Shown: positions 1 through 10,465, counted from the first letter of the stretch. The stretch is DNA of 64,000 nucleotides from Psychrobacter sp. (GCF_030454045.1 NZ_JAKDJE010000004.1:10186-74185), one strand, 5' to 3'. Made by a program: numbers and translations. The notes: generated from the sequence alone by a model not told the origin.

Positions 1-2367
1 TTCCGTACAGAAGTGCTTGGCCTCGTCAAAGCACAGATGGTCAAAAATGCCGTCATCGTCCCTGTCGGCTCTAAGGGCGGCTTCATTGTCAAAACCAAAA
101 GCATGGCTGATGGTCGTGAGGCGTTCCAAGCAGAAGGCATTGCCTGCTATCAAACGTTCTTACGCGGTATGCTTGACGTCACAGACAACATTGTAGATGG
201 CAACATCGTCCCGCCAGCCAACACTGTACGCCATGATGAAGATGATCCGTACTTAGTGGTTGCCGCAGATAAAGGCACAGCGACGTTCTCTGATATCGCC
301 AATGCGCTCGCCGCAGAATACAACTTTTGGCTAGATGATGCCTTTGCCTCAGGTGGTTCGGTCGGTTATGACCACAAAGCGATGGGTATCACCGCACGCG
401 GCGGCTGGGAGTCGGTCAAACGTCACTTCCGTATGCGCGGCATGGATATCCAAAACCGTGATGACTTTACCGTGGTCGGTATTGGTGATATGAGTGGTGA
501 TGTGTTCGGTAACGGTATGCTGCTCTCAACGCATACCAAACTGGTTGCTGCCTTTAATCATCTACACATCTTTATTGATCCTAACCCAAATACGGCCAGC
601 TCGTACGCTGAGCGCGCACGCTTGTTTGAGCTACCGCGCTCATCATGGGCAGATTATAACGACTCCTTAATCAGTCAAGGTGGCGGTATATTCTCACGCC
701 AAGACAAAACCATCGCTATCAGTCCAGAGATGAAGTCGCTTTTTGAAATCAGCGAGGACACACTTGCTCCTAATGATCTGATTAGTGCGTTATTACGTGC
801 GCCTGTCGATCTGATTTGGAATGGTGGTATCGGTACTTATGTCAAAAGTGCGAATGAGACGCATGCCGATGTCGGCGACCGTGCCAATGATTCGCTGCGT
901 ATCAATGGTAATGAGCTGCGCGCAGCTATCGTGGGTGAGGGTGGTAACTTAGGTCTAACCCAGCAAGGTCGTATCGAATACGCTCAAACGGGCGGACGCA
1001 TATATACAGATGCCATCGATAATTCAGGCGGTGTAAACTGCTCGGATCACGAAGTCAATATCAAAATCTTACTTGGCAAAGTGGTCGAGCAAGGCGATAT
1101 GACGCTGAAGCAGCGTAATGAATTGCTTGAGAGTATGACCGATACGGTAGCAGAATTGGTACTACGTCAGAACTACTTGCAACCACAAGCCATTGAGCTG
1201 AGTCATATTCGCGCCGCAGCCAATCTAAGCGATCATCAGCGCTTTATCCAAATGTTAGAGAGTGAAGGGCGTCTGGATCGTGCGATTGAGTACCTACCTT
1301 CAGATGAAGAGATTGCTAAGCGTCAAAAAGCAGATACTGGCTTGACCAATCCTGAGCTGGCTGTGGTCTTGGCCTATGGCAAAATGTGGGTCTATGACAA
1401 TCTGCTGGCCTCTGATTTGCCAGACGATGCCTACTTCATCAATGAGCTACGCAAATATTTCCCAGATGAGCTTGCGTCACGCTTTTTTGACGAGATGACT
1501 GAGCACCGCTTGCATCGTGAGATTATCAGTACATACTTGACCAACAGTGTGGTCAACCGCTTAGGTATTGAAGCGTTATTCCGTCTCTTTGAAGAAACCG
1601 ATCAATCACTGGCAACGATCGTGCGCGGTTATGTGATCAGCCGTGATGTGTTCAATGTATCGCGCGCCTGGAAAGCGCTTGAAGCGCTAGACAATCAGGT
1701 TGAAGCAACCCTACTGCTGAATCTTGAGCTGCGTCTACGTGATGCGCTTGAGCGCGGTGTGGTCTGGTTTATCAATGCCTTTGGTCAAAACTTACAAGTG
1801 GCAGATATGATTGGCCGCTTTAGTGACAGTGTTGAAAAGCTCACCAAGCCAAGTGGTTTCATCGAGCAGCAATTTGCTCAATACTTGCAAGAAGACACAA
1901 AGCGCTTGATGCAAAAAGACTTAACTGAGAACGATGCAAGCTTATTTGCGATGCTACCGTACTATGTCGATGCGCTTGATGCTGCATTGCTGGCAGAGCA
2001 ATATGAGCGTCCTGTTGATGAGATTGCAACGCTATACTTTGAGGCTTATCAAGTGTTGCAGTTAGATTGGATGATGGACAATATTGCAACTTTACCGCAG
2101 CAAGATTATTGGGATCGCCGTGCACGCCATGCGCTAGTCAATGAGCTATCACGTAGTTTGCGTCTATTGATGGATGCTATCTTATCCAAACCAGATGCCA
2201 AGCAAGCCTTTAGTGAATGGAGAGCAAGACACGTTGATCAGCTTGCAACCGTGACAGCAGAGATGAACAATTTAGATGAGCTGCATAGCAACGATGAAGA
2301 AGGTCAAATCAGTCTCTCAACGTTGTCAGTACTAATGAGTGAGCTGAGTGGTCTTGTAACTAAATAA
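1..2367 (+). CDS. NAD-specific glutamate dehydrogenase, large type (5'-truncated by window edge)
   Basis: Oxidatively deaminates glutamate to 2-oxoglutarate with NAD+, in the cytoplasm. The frame is open from base 1, and the GTG at base 13 lies inside conserved sequence (VLGLVKAQMVKNAVIVPVG), so it is a valine codon and not a start. About 788 C-terminal residues are visible; the family is about 1600 residues, so roughly half lies outside. The visible part holds the catalytic-core motifs PVGSKGGF, GDMSGDVFGNGML and GEGGNLGLTQQGRIEYA, followed by the helical C-terminal extension typical of the 180-kDa class. A strong bidirectional terminator follows. Family assignment is firm; regulation is not visible because the promoter is outside. 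Confidence 0.95.
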   Translation, partial: FRTEVLGLVKAQMVKNAVIVPVGSKGGFIVKTKSMADGREAFQAEGIACYQTFLRGMLDVTDNIVDGNIVPPANTVRHDEDDPYLVVAADKGTATFSDIANALAAEYNFWLDDAFASGGSVGYDHKAMGITARGGWESVKRHFRMRGMDIQNRDDFTVVGIGDMSGDVFGNGMLLSTHTKLVAAFNHLHIFIDPNPNTASSYAERARLFELPRSSWADYNDSLISQGGGIFSRQDKTIAISPEMKSLFEISEDTLAPNDLISALLRAPVDLIWNGGIGTYVKSANETHADVGDRANDSLRINGNELRAAIVGEGGNLGLTQQGRIEYAQTGGRIYTDAIDNSGGVNCSDHEVNIKILLGKVVEQGDMTLKQRNELLESMTDTVAELVLRQNYLQPQAIELSHIRAAANLSDHQRFIQMLESEGRLDRAIEYLPSDEEIAKRQKADTGLTNPELAVVLAYGKMWVYDNLLASDLPDDAYFINELRKYFPDELASRFFDEMTEHRLHREIISTYLTNSVVNRLGIEALFRLFEETDQSLATIVRGYVISRDVFNVSRAWKALEALDNQVEATLLLNLELRLRDALERGVVWFINAFGQNLQVADMIGRFSDSVEKLTKPSGFIEQQFAQYLQEDTKRLMQKDLTENDASLFAMLPYYVDALDAALLAEQYERPVDEIATLYFEAYQVLQLDWMMDNIATLPQQDYWDRRARHALVNELSRSLRLLMDAILSKPDAKQAFSEWRARHVDQLATVTAEMNNLDELHSNDEEGQISLSTLSVLMSELSGLVTK

Positions 2368-2410
2368 TCACGACTCGATTATCTCGCTAGTAAAAAGTTG
2401 ATTTAATAAA

Positions 2411-2442
2411 AAACCACCGATCTTTATGTTCGGTGGTTTTTT
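2411..2442. terminator. Bidirectional intrinsic terminator
   Basis: Inverted repeat ACCACCGA / TCGGTGGT (2413-2420 and 2430-2437) flanked by A-run and T-run. It lies between the converging glutamate dehydrogenase gene and sbcC and can serve both. Confidence 0.85.
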
Positions 2443-2485
2443 ACTATTGCCCTATAAAGTGTGGGTCATAACAAACATTTTGGCT

Positions 2486-5400
2486 TTAGCTCGCAATTCT
2501 TTGGCAACCTTGCCCCGTTATCTGACTGAATCCACCTGATAGCTTCTCCACCTTGATTTGGGTCAAAATACGATCTTTTAGGGCTTGTACATGAGAGATC
2601 ACCCCAATCAGTTTGCCTTCTTGTTGCAAGTTGGTCAGCGTATCTAGCGCGATATCTAAAGAATCCTCATCCAAAGTGCCAAACCCCTCATCCAAAAATA
2701 GCGAGTCCACGCGGATATTTTGGCTCGCCATTTGTGACAAGCCTAATGCGAGCGCCAGACTGATGATAAAGCCTTCACCGCCTGAGAGATTTTTGGTACT
2801 ACGAATCTCGCCACCTTGATAATTGTCAATGACGTTCAGCTCAAGTGGACTGTCATCATCACGTACCAGTAAATAGCGATCACTCATTTTTTGCAGTTGC
2901 GTATTGGCATGACCAATCATGATGTCAAAGGTCAAGCCTTGCGCAAAGGTGCGGTACTTTTTGCCACTGCTTGAGCCAATTAAATCATTTAGCTGTCGCC
3001 ATACTTGTAGTTTGTTTTTTTGAGTATTGATGGCATCAATCTGTGCTTGCTGGGTGTTTTTCTTCTCTTCATTGTCTCGTAGCTGTTGACTGATGGCACC
3101 AATCGTCTCAATACGTGTATTAAAGTCTTCTTGAGCTTGCTGTTGCTGCTGGGCAAGTGTCTCTCTGTCCTCTGTTGTTAGTGGTGCTGACTGCAAGTTG
3201 TTAAGCTCTCTCTCAACGCTCGCAACCGCCGATTGTGCCTGCTGTAGAGCATTATCAATACGACTCTGTATTGCTTTTAGACGACTGCGCTCATCAAATG
3301 GCAGGCGCGCCGCCAAAAATGCCACCTCATCAGCAAAATTAGAACCCGCCAGCGCGTTTTGAAAGGTATTCTGTTGTATTTCTAAAGTCTGCGCAGCCTC
3401 TTTGATACGCTCGGCTAAGGTCTCTTGCTGTTTTATGAGCTGCTGCAAATTATAGGTCTCGTTATCCAGCTGTCTTTGAGCCGTAGCATGATCGGTTTTT
3501 GCTTGTTCTAAAGTGTCTCTAAGCGCATGCTCAGCGGCATCGAGGTCGGACGCGGAAAAGAGTTGAGCACGTTTGCTTTGTAGCTGAGTTAAGGCGTCTT
3601 TTTGCTTATCCAGCGTTTGTATCATTTGCTTCAGGGCATCAGTGTCTTTGTTCAGCTGTGATTCTTTGCTCTCAATATAGGCTTGTATGCGCTCAAGGTC
3701 AGTCTGTAGTGCTTGCTGTTGGTTTTTATCTTCAGTAAAGGTATCCTTTAGTTGTAACAGTGCGCGGCGCTGCTCACGTAGCGCTTCAAGATGATGGTCG
3801 TACTCTTCATTGCTCAGCACGGATTGCTGCTCAATGCTGTCCGCGAGCGGCTGTAAGCTATCGGGCGCACGCTGTAGGGTGCTAAGCACCTCTGTCGGAT
3901 AATTGCTGGCGGCATACGTGGCGATACATTGTAAAATGGTAGTGATGAGTGTTTGTAGCTCGACAAAATTTGCGGCAAGCTGTCCATGAATCGAGCTTAT
4001 CGTATTTTCACTGATGGTAATCTTAGATTTTTGCTCAGAGATGTCATTTGTCAGCGTTTGCTGATCTTGTGCTGCGGCCTCTAATGTCTCACGCACACGG
4101 GCTAACTCTTCGGCGTAGCTGTCATAGCGTTTTAAAGTATCTGTGATGTCTGCTTTATACTGATTTAACTTATCTATACTGCCAGTAAGCCCTGACTCGA
4201 GGTCATTATCACTGCCCAGCGCCAATAACGGTTGTAGCACGGTGATAATCGTGCTGTCGGCAGTGTCTTTACTCTCCATCTGCTGGCTGACAACATGCAG
4301 CAGTTCCGTGATGGCGGTATCATGCTGCTGTATTTGCGTCGTGCGTTCGGCTTGCTGACTGTTTTCATTCTCAAGTGTACTTCGTTTGCTTGCCTGCTCA
4401 ATCTGCTGGGCCGTAATGTTGTCATTCAGCTCGGCAATGACTTCATCCAACGTGCGAATAGACTCCGCCAGCTCCGCACTGTCGCTATCGGGCACAAGGT
4501 GTGGGTGCTGCTCGCTATATGGATGCTCCAGCGCACCGCACAGCGGGCAGGGGTGACCGTCTTGCAGATTAGCAATATGACTCTCTAGCGCGGCGACTTT
4601 TTGTTGTAGTTGCAGCTGGTTTGCTTTGTCTTGGCGTTTTTCTTGCGTATCTTTCAGCGTGGTTTTTTTGCTGACCAAAATATCATCATAGCCACTAATC
4701 TCACTATCCAACTGCTCGATGCGACGTGCAATCTGCGTGATTTGCATGTTCAAGACACGGCGTTGTTGATTGTGAAATCCTAGCTTTTCAAGCTGCTGAC
4801 TGGTGCTGTCTATCTGTGTTTGCACCGCACGCATCTGCGTGATCGACTGAGTTTTCATAAGATCACTTTGAGCGGTTTGCAGTGCGGTTAATCGTTCTTG
4901 AGCTGCTTTATTTTTATCATCATGTGCTTGTTGGCGCTGTTGTTGTGCTGCCAATGCGGTTTTGTCTTCTTCTAGCTCACGTGTTTGGCGTATCTTGTCT
5001 TGCGAAAGCGCTGCATTTTGCTGTATTAAATCTTTTAGACGGCGGCAATCGCTGTCAAAGTTAGCAATGTCGCCATCTAATTGCGCCAACTGCGTGGTAC
5101 TCGCTAGCTGCTTAGTGAGCTTATCTAAATGGGCTTGCTTGCTGCTGCGGTATTGCAGTTTTTCGTCTAATGCAGTCTTTGCATCAGTAATTTCTGTCGT
5201 CAGGGTGTCATGGTGACGTTGCGTCTCACGCAAGGTATGGTCTTGCTGGGCAATATTAATATCTAAGTCTCGGGCTTTTTTAATAGTGGGTAGCGCGGTT
5301 TGTAAGGCATCATCGGCGATGTGTACGTTAGCAATGGCCTTGTCAAGATACCCCCTGGCTTGTTCCAATGCAGCCTTTTGGTTTGGCAAGAGGTCATTTA

Positions 5401-6364
5401 GCTGCTTTGCGTCAGTTTGCATCTGCTGGTGCTGCGTACGCGCATTCGTCAGTTTGATAAACTGACTGTCAACCTCCAATGCCTGACTGGCCGCCGTCAG
5501 ACGCTTGGCATCGGGGGTAAAGTCTTGCTCAGCTTTTTGAGCTTGCTCAAGATCCTGTTGATAAACACGCATTTTTTCTTTGGATGCTGTGACACTATCA
5601 AACCATTGTATTTTTTTGGCCAAATCTTCAATGCTTTGTTGCTGCGTGCGGTGACTGTCTTGATGAGATTGCAGCGCGCGCTTTAACTGATTTTCTTCAT
5701 CGGCATCTAACAGCGCTAAGCCGTCTAGGCCGTATTGCAATTGACTGAGTATCGCCTCTTCACTGCGTTTTTTGTCAAACACCTGCGCTGAGATGATCGC
5801 GTAAATATCCGTACCCGTGATTTTTTCTAAAATATCAGCGCGCTCGTCAGCTTTGGCTTTTAAAAAGGCCGAAAAACTGCCCTGAGCCAGTAGTATTGAG
5901 CGGGTAAACTGCTGAAAATCCATCCTTGTCAGTTCAATAATTTTATTTTTAGTATGTTTTAGCGTGCTCTCTAGCAGCTCATCCTCTTTTGATGGAGCAG
6001 TGTGGTTTACCTTTGCAATCTCATGTGTCGCATCTTGTAGATTGCCAGTCGCTTTGTTATAGGCGCGGCGTTGGCCCCAGCGGCAGCGATAGTGTGTACC
6101 GTCTAAATCAATCACCACTTCAGCGAAACATTCTGCCGTTTGCCGCGTCATCACCTCATTGTTGCTTTTGCTGATACTGTTAATCCTTGGCGTTTCACCA
6201 TAGAGTGCCAAGCAGATGGCATCCAAAATCGTGGTCTTGCCAGCGCCAGTCTGTCCTGTGATGGCAAAGATACCCTCGTCGGTAAAGGCGCTATCAGCAA
6301 AGTTAATATGCCACTCGCCTTTAAGGGAGTTGAGGTTTTTGAGTCGAAGTTCAATTAGGCGCAT
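2486..6364 (-). CDS. sbcC: Exonuclease SbcC (Rad50-like ATPase)
   Basis: ATPase and coiled-coil subunit of the SbcCD nuclease, which cleaves DNA hairpins and protein-blocked double-strand ends. The 1292 residues show Walker A GQTGAGKTT (about 37-45), a long Q/E/K-rich coiled coil, a zinc-hook motif CPLC near residues 604-607 at the coil apex, a second coiled coil, the ABC signature LSGGEG (about 1193) and Walker B LFLDEGFGTLDE (about 1225). The order is that of Rad50/SbcC, and the protein is somewhat longer than the E. coli one (about 1050), the extra length being coiled coil. sbcD lies 80 bp upstream on the same strand, so the pair is probably one operon. Confidence 0.96.
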   Translation of the reverse strand: MRLIELRLKNLNSLKGEWHINFADSAFTDEGIFAITGQTGAGKTTILDAICLALYGETPRINSISKSNNEVMTRQTAECFAEVVIDLDGTHYRCRWGQRRAYNKATGNLQDATHEIAKVNHTAPSKEDELLESTLKHTKNKIIELTRMDFQQFTRSILLAQGSFSAFLKAKADERADILEKITGTDIYAIISAQVFDKKRSEEAILSQLQYGLDGLALLDADEENQLKRALQSHQDSHRTQQQSIEDLAKKIQWFDSVTASKEKMRVYQQDLEQAQKAEQDFTPDAKRLTAASQALEVDSQFIKLTNARTQHQQMQTDAKQLNDLLPNQKAALEQARGYLDKAIANVHIADDALQTALPTIKKARDLDINIAQQDHTLRETQRHHDTLTTEITDAKTALDEKLQYRSSKQAHLDKLTKQLASTTQLAQLDGDIANFDSDCRRLKDLIQQNAALSQDKIRQTRELEEDKTALAAQQQRQQAHDDKNKAAQERLTALQTAQSDLMKTQSITQMRAVQTQIDSTSQQLEKLGFHNQQRRVLNMQITQIARRIEQLDSEISGYDDILVSKKTTLKDTQEKRQDKANQLQLQQKVAALESHIANLQDGHPCPLCGALEHPYSEQHPHLVPDSDSAELAESIRTLDEVIAELNDNITAQQIEQASKRSTLENENSQQAERTTQIQQHDTAITELLHVVSQQMESKDTADSTIITVLQPLLALGSDNDLESGLTGSIDKLNQYKADITDTLKRYDSYAEELARVRETLEAAAQDQQTLTNDISEQKSKITISENTISSIHGQLAANFVELQTLITTILQCIATYAASNYPTEVLSTLQRAPDSLQPLADSIEQQSVLSNEEYDHHLEALREQRRALLQLKDTFTEDKNQQQALQTDLERIQAYIESKESQLNKDTDALKQMIQTLDKQKDALTQLQSKRAQLFSASDLDAAEHALRDTLEQAKTDHATAQRQLDNETYNLQQLIKQQETLAERIKEAAQTLEIQQNTFQNALAGSNFADEVAFLAARLPFDERSRLKAIQSRIDNALQQAQSAVASVERELNNLQSAPLTTEDRETLAQQQQQAQEDFNTRIETIGAISQQLRDNEEKKNTQQAQIDAINTQKNKLQVWRQLNDLIGSSSGKKYRTFAQGLTFDIMIGHANTQLQKMSDRYLLVRDDDSPLELNVIDNYQGGEIRSTKNLSGGEGFIISLALALGLSQMASQNIRVDSLFLDEGFGTLDEDSLDIALDTLTNLQQEGKLIGVISHVQALKDRILTQIKVEKLSGGFSQITGQGCQRIAS

Positions 6365-6444
6365 GAGTCAGTCTTATGATTAGTGGTCGCAGCAAAGGTA
6401 AAAATGGAACAAAAAGGGCATGGGAAATGTGAGGACTAACGGCA

Positions 6445-8061
6445 CTATTTGGCCTGTTTGTCCTCATGTTGGAGGTCGTGCAGTATTTGACCATAAGCAT
6501 TGCGGAGCGCGTCTTTTTGCGAGTCAGGGATAACATTTAGCATCAAGCAGCGCTCAAACACGTCCATTTCGTTTAAATCCTGCAAGGTTTCCGAGGTTTG
6601 CTGCTGATTGAGCACTTTATTATAAGTGCGGGTGTTCTTAATTTTGAGCACCTCACAAGGCAGTCCATCTACCATGGCGTGCACCTGCTCTCGCAAATCG
6701 CTAACGATCTCATCCCCCGTATAGATGACTTCTAGCCAAATGCTGTCGGTCGTGCTTAGTGATTGAATCGTGTGTTCAATCGCTGCGAGGTCACCAGAGA
6801 TTTGCGCTAAGTGTTGAAATTTGGGGATTGGTAGGGATACTACTTGCATTTGATTGGATTCATCGCGGTGCAGTGTTTTATATTGGATATCGGTATCTAA
6901 TGATTGATTTTTTTGCTCTTGCTGAGCAGAAGTGACATTGGTGACAATCGTTTTTTCTACTTGCTTATCTTCTAATGACTCATCAAATCCAAACAAGTCA
7001 TCCATGAACAGCTCGGCTTGGCCAACTGTCTTTTTAACCGTTTTCTCTATTGGCTTTTTAGCAGTTGCGGTTTTGACAGTAGCCGCTTTGCTGGCAAGTT
7101 GAGAAGGGGCGCTCTCGATTGTAGCGTTCGCATGTTTATCTTCTTGACTTTCGTGTTCATTATTAAAGCCATCTGCAGCACCAAACTGTACAAGTAATAC
7201 CTGTTTTTGCTGTTTTGCTTCCCCAAAACCCATCGCAATGGGTGAGCCTGAATAGCGGATATGCTCACAGCCGCCGACCCGCTGCGGCACATGCAGATGT
7301 CCCAGCGCCACATAGTCAAAGCAGTCAGCAAACGTGTCCGCAGAGACTTGGCCCAAATTACCCACATACAGCTCGCGCACGCCATCATCATCAGTCGTCT
7401 TTCCACCTGCGGCGAATAGATGCCCTGTGGCAATGATGGGAATACGCCGGTGATGAATTTTTATTAATTCTGCCTGTTGTTCTTTCGCAATGCTTGCTAC
7501 TTCATCGTAATGGGTACGAATACCTTTGATAACATTGGCGTCTTTACTATCTGCAGACTCGCCAGCACGCGAGCTACGCACATCCCGATCGCGCAAATAA
7601 GGGACAGCGGCAATGATGCACTGCGGCTGGTTGTCACGGTCATGCAAAACCAGCACCTCATCCGCCAAGTCCTCACAAGCGGTTCCGATGACATGCACAT
7701 TTAAAAATTTAAGGACTTTGCTTGGGGCGTCCAAAAAGGTGGGGGAGTCGTGGTTGCCTGCGACAATGACAATATGCTGGCAGCAAGTCACTGACACCTT
7801 ACCCAAAAACTCATAATACAGAGCTTGCGCCTGATTGCTTGGGGTCATGGTGTCAAAAATGTCCCCCGCCACGATCAATACCTCGATTTGATGACTAATA
7901 ATGGTGTCATAAAGCCATGCCAAAAACGCTTCAAACTCCTCATAGCGCATACGTCCGTAGAGCCTGCGTCCTAAGTGCCAGTCGGATGTGTGTAAGACCG
8001 TGAGTGGACGCGGGGGTAAGATGTCGATATCAGAAATGGATGACGATAGAGAGGCAGGCAT
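6445..8061 (-). CDS. sbcD: Exonuclease SbcD (Mre11-like nuclease)
   Basis: Metal-dependent nuclease subunit of SbcCD. The calcineurin-like phosphoesterase motifs are present: HTSDWHLGRR (about 24-33), VAGDIFD, VAGNHDSPTF and a GHLH box. At 538 residues it is well above the usual 400. The extra length is a low-complexity Lys/Thr/Glu-rich insert at roughly residues 300-400, between the nuclease core and the C-terminal SbcC-binding part. About 20 residues also precede the usual N-terminus; a start nearer the HTSDWH motif is possible. Followed by sbcC. Confidence 0.94.
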   Translation of the reverse strand: MPASLSSSISDIDILPPRPLTVLHTSDWHLGRRLYGRMRYEEFEAFLAWLYDTIISHQIEVLIVAGDIFDTMTPSNQAQALYYEFLGKVSVTCCQHIVIVAGNHDSPTFLDAPSKVLKFLNVHVIGTACEDLADEVLVLHDRDNQPQCIIAAVPYLRDRDVRSSRAGESADSKDANVIKGIRTHYDEVASIAKEQQAELIKIHHRRIPIIATGHLFAAGGKTTDDDGVRELYVGNLGQVSADTFADCFDYVALGHLHVPQRVGGCEHIRYSGSPIAMGFGEAKQQKQVLLVQFGAADGFNNEHESQEDKHANATIESAPSQLASKAATVKTATAKKPIEKTVKKTVGQAELFMDDLFGFDESLEDKQVEKTIVTNVTSAQQEQKNQSLDTDIQYKTLHRDESNQMQVVSLPIPKFQHLAQISGDLAAIEHTIQSLSTTDSIWLEVIYTGDEIVSDLREQVHAMVDGLPCEVLKIKNTRTYNKVLNQQQTSETLQDLNEMDVFERCLMLNVIPDSQKDALRNAYGQILHDLQHEDKQAK

Positions 8062-8186
8062 AGGCAGCGGCTAATCATGGATAAAAGAGAACCTTTATTT
8101 TAACAAGAATGCGTCCGTTTTGCTGATATTGCGTTGACCTGATTGTAGCGGGTGATATGCCAAATGCGTGAGTGCTATCATCAACC

Positions 8187-8226
8187 AAAAAAGCCATACT
8201 TGATATCAGTCAGTATGGCTTTTTAA
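8187..8226 (-). terminator. Intrinsic terminator after cysG
   Basis: Inverted repeat AAGCCATACT / AGTATGGCTT, arms about 8191-8200 and 8213-8222, with A/T runs on both sides. It sits downstream of the minus-strand cysG and upstream of sbcD, so it separates the two transcription units. Confidence 0.8.
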
Positions 8227-8263
8227 GTGGTGCTTGATATGTCTGGCGATTTGGTGTTGCGGA

Positions 8264-9865
8264 CTACTGACGGCTTGAGGTGTCGTGACTGCTCTCATCT
8301 AACGAGGTCACCATCGACAGTGCATGTGCTTGTTGACCGACGGCTGCTGTCTTTGGTGTGGTGGCATTACCGCCGCGCAGCCAGTTTTCATCTGAAGGGC
8401 CACTGTTTTGATTGTATTGATTATACCAAGCCAAGTTATCATGCAGCGCGACCACATCCCCCATGATCAGCAGGGCGGGTGTCGGCAGCTGAGCGGTTTC
8501 TTGCTGACTGACGATGCTGGCAAGCGTACCTGTTAGGACTTGCTGATTGGGCATACTGGCATTTGAGACAACGGCAATCGGCGTATCAGCGCTGCGACCA
8601 GCGTCCATCAGGCCTTCGGTTAAACGTGCCAACGAATGTAGACCCATATAAAAGACAACAGTCTCATCAGTATTTAAGAAGTTTTTAAAGTTGCTATTAG
8701 GCATGCCTGCCTTTAAAAAGCCAGTCACAAAGCGTACCGACTGCGAGTGGTCACGGTGCGTTAAGGGAATCCCCGCATAGCTGGCAGCAGCATTGGCCGC
8801 GGTGATCCCTGGTACGACCTGATACGGCACACCATGAGCGCGCAGGCTTTCAATTTCTTCACCGCCACGACCAAAGATAAATGGATCGCCACCTTTTAGG
8901 CGCACCACACGCCGACCTTCTTTGGCGCTATTGACCAACAGCTCATTGATACCCAGTTGCGCGACCGTATGGTTGCTGCGTTTTTTACCAACAAACACTT
9001 TGTCTGCATCACGGCGGCAAAGATCCAGCACTTGTGGCGATACCAATGCGTCATAGTAGACAATATCGGCTTGCTGCATCAAACGCAGCGCTTTAAATGT
9101 CAAAAGCTCTGGGTCACCAGGGCCTGCGCCAACGATATAGACTTCGCCAACGGGGGGTGATTTTTTTTCTGACTCGTCTGATAGCGTAGGCGTTGTATTT
9201 TCCGCAGCATGGGCTTTATCATGAATAGCAGCGGCAGTACTATCTAAATCCGCTTGCAACTGAGCAGCCGCTTCGGTTTCATTACCAGCAAACATCAGCT
9301 GGCTGACTTGACCCTCAAACGCACACTCCCAAAATTGGCGGCGTCCCGTCAGCGTTGGTATTTTGGACTTTACCTCGCTGCGAAAATCACCTGCCAGCTT
9401 GGCCAGCTTGCCATAGCCTTGTGGAATCAATGTCTCAAGGCGTGCTCTTAATAGACGCGCCAACACTGGCGCTTTACCATTGGATGAAATGCCGATGACG
9501 ATTGGATTACGGTCAATAATGGCAGGAAAAATAAAATCACATAAGGGTGGTGTATCGACCACATTGACGGGGATATTGAGCGCAGTCGCGTCGGCGTGAA
9601 TCTCATGATTAAGCGTTTCATCGTCAGTGGCAGCAATAATCACGCGTGCGCCTGACATATAGGTCTTATGATAATTCTCGTAAATCAATTCGTGCTTGCT
9701 ACCCTCAAGCAAGGCTTGTATCTCATGGCTGATATCGGGCGATACGATGGTAATACACGCACCCGCACGACTGAGCAAATCAGCTTTACGCAGTGCCACT
9801 TCGCCGCCGCCCACGATAAGCACTTTGCGGCCGTCTAATTTAAAAAATAGGGGAAACGTGTTCAT
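8264..9865 (-). CDS. cysG: Siroheme synthase CysG (uroporphyrinogen-III methyltransferase / precorrin-2 dehydrogenase / ferrochelatase)
   Basis: Makes siroheme, the cofactor of the sulfite reductase encoded nearby. The N-terminal half has the NAD-binding loop VGGGEVALRK (about 18-27) and the conserved ISSNGKAPVLAR segment of the dehydrogenase/chelatase domain. The C-terminal half starts near residue 241 with VGAGPGDPELLT and continues with VRLKGGDPFIFGRGGEE, the SAM-dependent methyltransferase. At 533 residues it is longer than E. coli CysG (457). The extra is a linker of about 30 residues at the domain junction and a low-complexity C-terminal tail. The context with cysH, cysI and sat fits a role in assimilatory sulfate reduction. 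Confidence 0.95.
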   Translation of the reverse strand: MNTFPLFFKLDGRKVLIVGGGEVALRKADLLSRAGACITIVSPDISHEIQALLEGSKHELIYENYHKTYMSGARVIIAATDDETLNHEIHADATALNIPVNVVDTPPLCDFIFPAIIDRNPIVIGISSNGKAPVLARLLRARLETLIPQGYGKLAKLAGDFRSEVKSKIPTLTGRRQFWECAFEGQVSQLMFAGNETEAAAQLQADLDSTAAAIHDKAHAAENTTPTLSDESEKKSPPVGEVYIVGAGPGDPELLTFKALRLMQQADIVYYDALVSPQVLDLCRRDADKVFVGKKRSNHTVAQLGINELLVNSAKEGRRVVRLKGGDPFIFGRGGEEIESLRAHGVPYQVVPGITAANAAASYAGIPLTHRDHSQSVRFVTGFLKAGMPNSNFKNFLNTDETVVFYMGLHSLARLTEGLMDAGRSADTPIAVVSNASMPNQQVLTGTLASIVSQQETAQLPTPALLIMGDVVALHDNLAWYNQYNQNSGPSDENWLRGGNATTPKTAAVGQQAHALSMVTSLDESSHDTSSRQ

Positions 9866-10008
9866 AGCATCACCATCGATTTATTGTTATGACTTCATGG
9901 CGCCATTATGGTGCATTGCGCTCATTCGTGCGCCCATTGAATTGGCATTAGTATATTCGTTTTTGAAATATTCATTGATATTTTTCTGGCTAATAGGAAT
10001 AGTCGCGA

Positions 10009-10396
10009 TTGTATGAGGAAGACGGCAATCGAATCGTCAAAGATATTACAGATAACAATCAAGACGCCATCTTCGTAAAATCTGATGTGACGCAAAAGAG
10101 TGATATTCAAGCAGTGGTTGATTAAGCACTGACGACCTATAGTCAGATTAATATTTTGTATAACGGTGCTGGTATTCATAATGCTTATGACAATGCTGTT
10201 GAGCTAGAAGAAAATTTTTACGATAAATTGATGGCAATTAATGTCAAAGCGCCTTATCTGGCTTCAAAAATGGTGATTCCACATCTTATTAAGCAAGATT
10301 GCTGCACTTGCTGTGTTTTTGGCATCTGATGATTCTAATTATATGCAAGGCGCAAATGTCTTGATGGCGGGTGGTTGGGTGTTAGGTCGCAAGTAA
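10009..10396 (+). pseudogene. Short-chain dehydrogenase/reductase (SDR) remnant
   Basis: A decayed SDR reading frame on the plus strand. From 10009 the frame reads through SDV and an in-frame TAA at 10123, then continues with the SDR motif NGAG (as in ILYNGAGIHN), INVKAPYLASK and PHL. At about 10290-10301 the frame jumps by deletion to the typical SDR C-terminus (AVFLASDDSNYMQGANVLMAGGW) and a stop at 10394. The N-terminal nucleotide-binding part and the segment with the catalytic YxxxK are missing. With a stop, a deletion and no start, it cannot make an enzyme. Similarity is recognised by motif only. Confidence 0.8.
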
Positions 10397-10465
10397 CGTT
10401 ATTAATTGCCGATATGGTCGTCAATAATATAACAAACGATTCTTACGTTTCCTCATAATAGTAAA

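Noticed and set aside
9922..10179. 85-codon minus-strand frame between cysG and cysH
   Set aside because: It covers the plus-strand SDR remnant, which explains the coding-like composition.
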